A DNA stretch of 26,204 bases, from assembly GCA_036897095.1 (NCBI GenBank), contig JAYMSP010002114.1, positions 1 to 26,204 on the forward strand, given 5' to 3'. Below the pieces are notes generated by a model. It saw only the letters and a list, made by a program, of their open reading frames with translations, made no database searches and was not told where the DNA came from. A program made the translations under genes and the position numbers. The stretch is from Plantago elongata (Eukaryota > Streptophyta > Magnoliopsida > Lamiales > Plantaginaceae). Positions 11,001 to 19,000 of this stretch are shown here, piece by piece; position 1 is the first letter of the stretch, and each line of letters begins with the position of its first letter.

Positions 11001-12106
11001 CTTGGGAGAGGATTAGAAAGAAAGCGTCATATGGGGATCTAGGATACCATCTAATGTCTCAACCTTTTGGTGGAAGCTTTTGCATAATTGGTTACCTGTG
11101 GACTTAGTTAGTGATACAAAAGAAAGGGATCAATCTTGCTTCCATATGCCATTGCTGCAGGGCACAAGAATCCATTTTACATGTGATGTTATATAATGCA
11201 GAGGCAAGAGAAGTTTGGGAATGGTTTGCTGGTATCTTTCAAGTGTCAATGGGAAGTCATATGACTATGGCAGGGAGATTGAAGAGCTGGATTTTTTCTT
11301 CAGATAATGTGGGTAAGGCTCACATCAGGATTCTCATCCCTGCCCTGATAGGCTGGTTTATATGGAGAGCTAGAAATGAAGCTAAATATGAAGGAGTAAC
11401 CATCAAAGCACAGATCATTATATTGAAGATAATGAAAGCTATAAAACTGGCCCATACTGCTAGACCATTCCCTCAATCATTCTGGAAAGGAGATGTTGTT
11501 ATTGCCATAGGATGGAGTATCATGTTACCTGCTATCCCAAGGGTCAAGTTAAATAAAATCTACTGGCAAAAACCACCTAGGCATTGGCATAAGCTGAATA
11601 CATATGGTTCTTTTGTGTGCCACTCTAAACAAGTTGCTAGTGGTGGAGTCATCAGAGATGCAAAGGGTAGGATGATATCAGGTTTTCAGTCCTACCTGGG
11701 TAAAGAATCTATCATCTTTGTCGAATTGGTGGCAATTTGGCAAGGCCTTGACATTTGTAAGAGTTTGAATCTAGACAAGATCATTGTAGAGTTTGATTCT
11801 ATGCTTGCTCTCAAGCTCATAGTCAAACCCTATCAGAAGTGGCATTGGAAGCTGGGCATTCTTCTATCAAAGATACTATCTTTATGTGAAGGAAGGGAGA
11901 TAAGATTTGCCCACATCTACAGAGAAGGGAATGCAGTTGCAGATGCAATGGCAAAGGCAGCTTTGGCAAGTAAAACCTCTATGATTTTTGAAGTGAATGA
12001 GCTTCCTATCATAGCAAGACAACTGGCATATAATGACAAATCTGGACTTGCCTATATCAGAAGATGCAAAAGGGGAGGTAATGGGAATAATCTCAGTTCA
12101 ATTTAA
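8018..12106 (+). pseudogene. LINE ORF2, endonuclease-reverse transcriptase-RNase H polyprotein
   Basis: Starts at ATG 8018 with LIWNARG. The APE-like endonuclease keeps its Asn and Glu motifs, GGDFN (about 8380-8394) and SDHKP (about 8628-8642). The reverse transcriptase shows YRPINL, HIDMLKAYDR (near 9695-9726), GLRQGDPLSP (near 9874-9902) and the catalytic YADD at 10016-10027. A zf-RVT region (FSSRSAWERI, then a CHCC...H segment) covers about 10990-11210. The RNase H domain spans about 11590-11980; three acidic residues remain (Glu 11723-11725, Asp 11795-11797, Asp 11942-11944) but the first Asp is Tyr (TAT 11603-11605). Lesions include frameshifts near 8185, 8295, 9410 and 9750 (an 8-A run). 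In-frame stops lie at 8523-8525, 8772-8774, 10178-10180, 10235-10237, 10382-10384, 10763-10765 and 11105-11107. The last 331 codons are open. It would have nicked target DNA and copied the RNA by target-primed reverse transcription. Confidence 0.92.
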
Positions 12107-12510
12107 TGTCTGTATTGCATAGTGATAGGGCTTTTAAGTACCAGGCAATAGATATTTGGTGCATAGTGTGGTGTTAACATTGTTTTGTAGATCTTATGAT
12201 GAAATTTTGATAGGTAGAAATCCTCTTCAACAGAAAACAATCCATTGAAATAGGTACAAAAGGCATTAGACCTGGAAAAAAAGAAGGGTCTGTAGAGCTT
12301 TCCCAGAAAAAATATGGAAATAGAGGTAAAAAATGCTAGGTTTTTCATGTTAAAAGAAATGTTATGAAGTTCCTAAGCAGAAAAATGATATTACTCAGAA
12401 GTGGAAAGGCATTAGATTGTTAGGTTTGTCACTACATTTTCAAAGCTAAGGTCATGATGATCATTTTGGTGGTTTACACATTAACTGACAGGACTGCAGA
12501 TGACTATCAT

Positions 12511-12526
12511 GGGGGGGGGGGGGGGG
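12511..12526 (+). repeat. G16 homopolymer
   Basis: Sixteen consecutive G residues follow TATCAT in the LINE 3' region. The length could be inexact because homopolymers are error-prone in assembly. Confidence 0.9.
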
Positions 12527-12746
12527 TACAGAAGTAGGGGCATGGTGTTTGCATATTCCTATTAGGGTACCAAGTTTGGAGGAACTGGTATCCTAATCCT
12601 TTTATGCATATGCACTTTTTATTTCCTTCTTCTTGGGGTGTTGATTTTGTTTTGATATTCACTGATTTGGTTGGTAGGGGAGTATTCCTCCCTCCCCTTT
12701 ATTTTTCAGTTTCTGTGAATATTAGTGTATGCATGAGTGTGAGTAT

Positions 12747-12843
12747 TGCATTGATCTGTGTTGTGCATTGGATATGGTCTGAGTTGTGCATTGGTCTGTG
12801 TTCCTGTGAGTTTTGCATTGGTCTGTGTCTGTGTTTTGCATTG
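12747..12843 (+). repeat. TGCATTG minisatellite
   Basis: Five copies of TGCATTG start at 12747, 12764, 12787, 12814 and 12837, most followed by GTCTGTGT or GATCTGTG. Spacing is 17-27 bp, an irregular, diverged tandem repeat within the LINE 3' region. Confidence 0.8.
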
Positions 12844-13596
12844 ACTAGTAAGCATCTTGAAGGCTGCAGAATTATTGAAAATGAAGCTAACAATGTAGTG
12901 CTATGGAGGCTGAGTAGAAAAAAGAAAGAAGGAGGAGACTGCAAAAGAAAAATAGTACAGTTTAAAAAAGTGAACTATATCAATGGTGACTGGAAAAAAG
13001 GAATAAACGGTCCACAAGAGATCAAAAACAAAGAATATAAGACCCATTTTGTTATCATGTTTTTATCTTTGAGTATACTTGGATTCATCAATATGCAGAA
13101 AGGTTTCTTTGTAGTGGTTGATGGAAAACTCTATCTTAGTGATGATTTGTAGTTTAAGGATCTTTGTATTGTGCTTAGAGGAACCTGCGGGTAGGTCTAG
13201 TGATTATCATAGGTTGATTGTTAACATCTATTATCCTTTTTGCCTTTCTACTTGTAGTGAACTGATGATTCATATGGCTAGATTGATACAGAATGATTTT
13301 TGTGTGTTTATCATGTTCTTTGGGAGAGATAGACTGCTTAGCACAGATGCTACCATAGGAACTGCAGCATAGGGATGGACATGGACAAAGCAAGGGACAA
13401 GTGGTAACAGGCAGAATGTGGAGGAAAATGGAGTGTTAGAACTATGTTGGCACATCATTATGGATCATAGCAAGGAAGGTATTATGATTATTGTTCTTGG
13501 CAAGTCTTTTTTGGGCCAAATTAGTTGTCTGTACTATGGGAAGTGTGGGAGAAGGCACACATTGGACACAGCAGGCAGGGACTCTGTTGTCAATTA

Positions 13597-13780
13597 TGGC
13601 ACGTCGGTAGGCACCAATGGCACGGCAACTGGCAGAATAATTCATTTTGGCACTGGAGGCACGGCAGAAGGCACGGTACAATTGGGATTGCATGATCTTT
13701 TGGCACGACATACATGGGATATATAAGGCTCTTGGCACGGTTGCAGGCTACCTTTTGTCACTAATGGCACGGCGGTGGCA
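13597..13780 (+). repeat. Cluster of TGGCAC/GGCACGG motifs
   Basis: GGCAC occurs at about 13598, 13612, 13619, 13649, 13659, 13671, 13702, 13734 and 13766, several times extended to GGCACGG or TGGCACGGC, with related GGCAG between them. Spacing is irregular (7-32 bp), so this is a dispersed motif cluster rather than a clean tandem array. Confidence 0.75.
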
Positions 13781-13917
13781 GGATTACATTTTGTATATGC
13801 TTGTATCATAAAAGCCAGGTTAATTGTTAGGAGTTTCTTATGGGATGTAACTATTTTGCGACTTGTGATGTATGCGGGCTCCTTCAAACCCCCGTGATTT
13901 TGGTATATATATATGTT

Positions 13918-13932
13918 AAGAGCTAGGCTCTT
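13918..13932 (+). other. 3'-terminal stem-loop of the LINE RNA
   Basis: AAGAGC (13918-13923), a three-base TAG loop and GCTCTT (13927-13932) form a perfect 6-bp stem five bases before the poly(A). Structures at this position serve in some LINEs as the recognition site for the element's own reverse transcriptase. That function is inferred here. Confidence 0.55.
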
Positions 13933-13937
13933 TTAAC

Positions 13938-13953
13938 AAAAAAAAAAAAAAAA
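13938..13953 (+). repeat. LINE poly(A) tail, 16 A
   Basis: An uninterrupted run of 16 A directly abuts the right target-site duplication. This is the expected signature of target-primed reverse transcription from a polyadenylated RNA. Confidence 0.93.
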
Positions 13954-13967
13954 GTTCACCATGTGCC
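13954..13967. repeat. LINE target-site duplication, right copy
   Basis: GTTCACCATGTGCC, one mismatch to the left copy at 6134-6147. It continues without a break into the F-box N-terminal codons on the minus strand. Confidence 0.9.
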
Positions 13968-14054
13968 CGATAAACACCTTGAATCAGATCTTGCCGAAAA
14001 CCCTGAGAAAATTTCCATCAGTATATCTTCCGAAAGATGATAAATATTGGACCG
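13954..14054 (-). pseudogene. F-box gene relic, N-terminal part (F-box motif)
   Basis: From 14054 leftwards on the minus strand the frame reads SNIYHLSEDILMEIFSGF and then SARSDSRCLSGTW. This is the F-box itself (usual LPEDILxEIFSRLPxxSxxRFRCVSKxW), placed at the extreme N-terminus as in plant F-box-associated proteins. The codon where a start Met would be expected is CGG (14054-14052), directly after an in-frame TGA, so the start is lost. The codon after the final Trp is TGA here and TAA in the left copy of the duplication. Removing the LINE and one target duplication joins this piece to 5017-6147 in register, giving about 405 codons, the usual length of such proteins. Confidence 0.85.
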
Positions 14055-14850
14055 TCACCCCGAAGAAGATTTCAACACTATAGTAAAATCAAGAATTTGA
14101 CACCTCTAATGGGAGGCCCTCAATTTCTAAGGTGGAATCAAGGTGTTTATATTTATTACAAAATTAAAAGGGATGCCCGTAAATTTATAAATAAATTATA
14201 TATTAATTACTATACTACATGTCTAACTTCATACCTAAACTATATACATCAATTTTGTTTAAATATTATTCTAAGCTTGGTACTTGCCTAATGTAGAGCT
14301 CTGAAATAATGCTTGAAAAATTCAATTAAAATATATTAGAATGTTAACGATCTTTCAAATACATCAAAGTATAGCAAATTAGTAGCGGACAATTATAATT
14401 TAACCTAGAAGTGGCAATTTAATAAGTAGATCTAGACCAGAAATATAAATATGTTTTTTGATTTAATAAATCATTGCATTTAACATATCCTTATCGATTT
14501 AATAGAAAGATTAATGCACATATAATATTTCTTTTAAAATGCTTGATGGAGAAATAGATCCAATAGTTTGTGCTTATGGCGACTGACCTGCACTCCAGCA
14601 CAATAGTGAACAAAGTGAATTGGACGATTCTCATAACAGTCGGGGTTGTGAAATCGAATAATCTAATTGAGTCGTAAACACATTCACTCAAAGTTCTACT
14701 GTCGTAATAATGTGCATGTGAGTTGGAGTCCGATCCGAACACACACACAACGGTTCATGCGGAAACAACAACTGAGATGGGTGAAGAGGTGTTGCGTGTG
14801 ACATGAGTTTGTGAGCGGAGAAAGACTGAAATATCATTTATTAGTAGCAA
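14055..14850. other. AT-rich spacer 5' of the F-box relic
   Basis: This would contain the former promoter of the minus-strand F-box gene. I see only short chance frames (84-85 codons or fewer) with no known motif, and no transposon ends. Confidence 0.5.
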
Positions 14851-15028
14851 GTTGTTAGAGAATAGAAAAAACGCTAAATAAATTGTAAAAATGAAATGAC
14901 ACTTTAACATGAAAATAACGTTTCTTAGTGTGCGGTTGCTAGATAATAGAGGAGAAACGTTAAACAAATTGCAAAATTAAAATGATATTTTTACCAGCGA
15001 AATGATAATTTTACAAATAAAATGACAC
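14851..15028. repeat. Degenerate 84-bp tandem duplication
   Basis: GTTGTTAGAGAATAGA at 14851 and GTTGCTAGATAATAGA at 14935 begin two diverged units that continue with AACG(C/T)TAAA, AAATTG(T/C)AAAA and AAATGA. A third partial copy (AAATGATAATTTTACAAA) follows near 15000. Non-coding. Confidence 0.6.
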
Positions 15029-15657
15029 CCACTCTGAAACTTATTATATTCATTCAATACGGATGACTAATTTCTCCCATTTATAGCATTCTCAAGTCAC
15101 CTTTTTAAGCAATAACGATGGATATTATATGGCGAATCTCTAATATACATTTCAGAAGCAACAAAAGAGGGAGATTATAGCAAACCATCACTTGCAAATT
15201 GTACTGATTTCATTTGCCTTTTCATGGTTATATTTTCTAAATACACAGATAATCTAGTTTATGCGCTCAGTTTGTACTAAAATTCAGTAATTAATCTCAT
15301 GGAACTTTACAATTCTTACATTAACTTAAAATCCCTGAATTAAAATTTATAAATATTATACTCGAATAAAGATGGTCTCATAACTCTATATCTAACAACC
15401 ATTTATACACATACATTACATAGCAAGAATGAAAGTTCAGATCATCGAATTAAATATATTCAAGTTTTACAAAATTAAAAATATACTAATCAATCCTTAA
15501 ATATATTTTATGGGCAAATCAATAATTTCAGGTAGTTTAAATTGAAATAAAAAATTATTAACCAAAAACATAAAAAACATCAACAAGCAACCTTTTCTAA
15601 TATAAATATGATAGTTGTTACATAACAAATGTCACTATCGATTTAACACCCCCTAAA
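15029..15657. other. AT-rich spacer, nothing recognised
   Basis: No frame of 60 codons or more, no repeat ends and no RNA gene were seen. Confidence 0.5.
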
Positions 15658-15658
15658 C

Positions 15659-15660
<2 letters not shown>

Positions 15661-15690
<30 letters not shown>
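15661..15690. repeat. (TAA)10 microsatellite
   Basis: An uninterrupted TAA trinucleotide run in the spacer 3' of VPS8. Confidence 0.95.
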
Positions 15691-15691
<1 letters not shown>

Positions 15692-16042
15692 TTATATGGG
15701 GAAAGATCCATAATATCAAGATATGTTATTAATATTGAAGATTTTTATCTTTCCAAAAACACATTTTGTTACCAATATATTTCAATTAATAAGATCTATA
15801 GTTTCTTGATAAGATAAGTTGGTGTATTTGAATAATTAGAGACCGAGTAATAATTATATGTAACGAGCGAATTATGAACCACAGAACAGAGATTGATATA
15901 TTAATTGGAATGTGAATGATTATGTACATATTGTACAGGAGGATCAGGAACCAATTTTACCTACCTACCTACCTATATGATCTACAAAAACATTGCTTCA
16001 GCAGAACCAAACTAATTAGTCGCCGAATCGTCAGATGTATCA
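15691..16042 (-). other. Presumed VPS8 3' UTR and flank
   Basis: Non-coding sequence downstream of the VPS8 stop on the minus strand. A short CTAC repeat lies at 15960-15974. No canonical AATAAA was found close to the stop, so the polyadenylation site is not assigned. Confidence 0.45.
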
Positions 16043-19000
16043 TCATCTTCTACTGAGCTTTTCCTTACCTTTAAAATGACAGATCACCCATTACATGTCT
16101 GGTTTTGTAGTTTACTAAAGTATATATAGAACTTGTACTAGATAATATGCGAGAACTCACCGAATAAATTTGCCTTCAACGGAAACCGGATTGATGATCC
16201 TTTCACTTTCACATCCTTGAGTTGTCGATTCTTATCAGGTTTTCCAGTTGTGGAAGCTTGACTTGTACTTCCTCCAGCTAAGGCATCACTTCTCTTCATA
16301 ACCTTGTCGTGGTAAACAGCTGGTGGTGCAAGCCTCAATTGTGGCATGCTCTCTATTTGGATAGATTTTTCTTCGCTTTGCAGATTATGCAACAGCTCAA
16401 ACTAAACCCAGATTCAGAAATGGTGATGGAGTACACATAATTAGCAAGGGAGAGAGTGAAGTTCGTGAGTAGAGACAATCGGATGAGAAACTTACCCTGG
16501 AACTTGGATGAGAAGAGTACGAGTTATCTAATCCATCATGATCGTGGGGATGCATAGTTGATGTGGCACGTGTTTGCTGCGTTCTGGATGAGAACTTGCT
16601 AACTAACCCCTGCTCGACAAACACAGATTTGCCACTTGCGGTTTGGGTCTTCTTCCTGGGAGTACAAGTGGGACATCCAGGTAAGGTGTCCCGCACATCA
16701 CAATTGAGATGCATTGCATGACCACAATTGAACACTTGCACGATAGAATCCGAAGGACTTTTGGCAAGGGAGGTGTTACATATGCAGCAGGTTAGGCTCC
16801 GGGGCGCATAACCATGAGAGGCTCCTTTTGCAAGTAATCTCATGGTGTAATACGTATCCTCTTCGATCAGACTTTTTGCAGTGTCCTACAAAAGTTAAAA
16901 TCATTATTCCTATTCTATAATCAGAAGATGAACATCATTATCAGTTGATTATAGAGAATGCAGAGCATAAAGATGAGTACCAGAATTCTCTTCTCAAAAT
17001 CGTATGTTCCAAGCATCCCCAGGATGGTTGGTTTGAAATCACCAAACTCTTGATTGCCATTATCAGAAAGAAGTTTGAACATGACTTTTGCAAGCCGAAC
17101 ATAACCTACCATTCCATCAACAATTTCTTTGATGAAAATAGAGAGCAGTTTTCTCATCATACGAGCACTTTTACGAGATTTGGAGAATTTCCGTGTAAAT
17201 TTACTTTCCTTTCTGTCTACGGATTCAGCTGACAACGGAGCCTCCTTAGGAGCTTCTCTTTCTGTATGAGTTCGAGCTTTATATGGATCCTTCAAGGGCC
17301 CACAAAACCTATAACAATAACATATCATGCAGAAAGATGGATTTTAGTACAACAGGAAACAGGAACATTTCAAAGTTGGGATTCATTATATTCACCAGAA
17401 AACAAGATAAAGAGCAGTGGAAGTTCCCTCACTAGATTTAAGACAAAAAGCTAAGATCGACAAGTCAACCATGATATCCACACTGTTTCTAACTTGGTAT
17501 TCAAACATTTACCCCCTTGGAATTAGCATCCCCACCCATTGATGTTGGTGTTTTACATGGAGGAGAGCAGTTTCCCAAACACAATGGGATGTTCCACTGT
17601 TTTCCTTCACATTGTAAGTTAGACTATTTAAAACCTCAAGCATTTTCTCAAACTTATTTGGAAGTACAATGCGAACACATGCAGCATATTTAGCCCGGAA
17701 TCAGGATTGCCAAATAAGGCAGAGTTGAAAAAAGGTGACCTACACTGTCGTTTCTGTAACTCAAACATCAAATCAAAAGTAGAAACTCCTCCAAGATCTT
17801 TCAAAGCACATTCTTCTCCGAGAGAGAAGTGGAAAACACTCAAGAGACCAAAAAACGAAAAGTTTTAACTGGACCAGGTCTATGAGAATAACATAGACTT
17901 GGCTGGGAACACTCCAAATACATGTGCATGAGTGTGGGCCATGTGCGAGTATGTGGAGCAGTTTTAACTAGGGTCTATGCATTTCTTGTACGGCCTAAGT
18001 AGATAATGGAACTAGAAAAGGAAAAATGAGATGAGCATTGATATATGGTGAATGACTTACGCATCTAGCAATTGAAACCAAAGAAACTCAGACTCATCAG
18101 GTTCTAGGCGCGGACTGTTTCGTTGACACAATCCAATGCAAGCTCGTAGAATATCAAATATATCAGCAACCTGTGACAGCATTCAAGAATCCCATAGTAA
18201 AGACTAAAGACCAAAGATCAAGTTGTATTTAGGTTGAAGAACACCATGACAGAAAAGCATACTTCTTTTTTCTTAACAATAGCATTGAGATTATTCAGAC
18301 TAGCATCTCTTCTTTGAAGTTCAGCATCAAGCATGCTAAATTTCTCAGCCAGAATAGAAAGAATAAGTTGAAGGGCACTCCCAACATCTCCAACCCTTTC
18401 TAACAAGAATGAAGCAGCATCAACTATTCCATATTCTTGGCAGAGATGTAAACAATGTTCTACTCTGTAGCTTTCAGAAGTCTCCAAAAATTTGAGGACT
18501 GATCCACGATCATATCTACATAACATCTGCAATGTAAGAAAGCAGAGACTTGATCCTTTGTTTACAAGCCAGATGAAATATATAGCGAATGATCCAAAAG
18601 ATCATGGTGTATTCTTCAAGATCTTCTGGATCATTCTCAATAATGTGGAGTTTAAAATTCAAGAAAAATTTGAGGAGAAGGCGGAAGAAACTAGCCGTGA
18701 ATATAGATCAAGAAAATGGAACAAATGTGTACTTCCAACCTAAACACACACACACACACACATATGGAGGAGCTATTAGCTTTTGCTGATCATAGGTATA
18801 TGGGAAGATATTGTTCATATAATCAGACAAATAGATACAGAGTTTAAACATCAAAAAATGGTGTACAAAAACAGGATGAAGCCTAAATAACAACCTGAAA
18901 TGCCACATACATTTACATATGATAAAAATCATGAAACATTGAAACAAAGAATACTATTTTATCCAAGTTCTACTATACATGTGAATTAGAGAGAGAGAAA

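Larger units (their letters stand above)
12107..13937 (+). other. Unusually long LINE 3' region
   Basis: 1.83 kb between the ORF2 stop and the poly(A). It holds a G16 run, a TGCATTG-based minisatellite, a 182-codon open frame (12604-13152) of no recognised family, and a cluster of GGCAC/GGCACGG motifs. The final segment (ATGCGGGCTCC... then a TATATATATA tract and stem-loop at 13918-13932) resembles the usual end of plant LINEs, so the element does extend to the poly(A). The middle may be captured or locally duplicated sequence. Confidence 0.65.
6148..13953 (+). mobile_element. LINE retrotransposon (plant L1 clade), near full length, inactive
   Basis: A non-LTR retrotransposon bounded by 14-nt target duplications (6134-6147 and 13954-13967) and ending in 16 uninterrupted A residues (13938-13953). 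In order it holds a short leader, ORF1 (DUF4283 plus zinc knuckle), ORF2 (endonuclease, reverse transcriptase, zf-RVT, RNase H) and an unusually long 1.8-kb 3' region. No LTRs or integrase are present, which excludes an LTR element. Both ORFs carry several stops and frameshifts, so the copy is not autonomous. It lies antisense to the F-box gene it disrupts. The inferred first-strand nick (GTGAAC/TCG on the minus strand) does not resemble the usual T-rich L1 endonuclease site. Confidence 0.92.

Noticed and set aside
12511..12526. G16 as a functional G-quadruplex
   Set aside because: A bare homopolymer can form one, but nothing around it suggests a role and the length may be an assembly effect.
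12604..13152. 182-codon frame as a host gene
   Set aside because: It lies inside the LINE between ORF2 and the poly(A), is partly built from a minisatellite and matches no family I know. Kept only as part of the LINE 3' region.
13597..13780. CRISPR-like or regular satellite array
   Set aside because: The repeated core is only 5-8 bp and spacing varies from 7 to 32 bp; the context is a plant retrotransposon.
13118..13887. Short plus and minus frames of 81-102 codons
   Set aside because: Chance frames over the repeat-rich LINE 3' region, without homology.
6148..13953. LTR retrotransposon
   Set aside because: No LTRs, integrase or protease; the domain order endonuclease-RT-RNase H with a poly(A) tail and short target duplication is that of a LINE.
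16945..17232. 95-codon plus-strand frame
   Set aside because: It is antisense to VPS8 exon 16, whose minus-strand reading (FIKEIVDGMVGYVRL, LSDNGNQEFGDFK) is strongly family-like.
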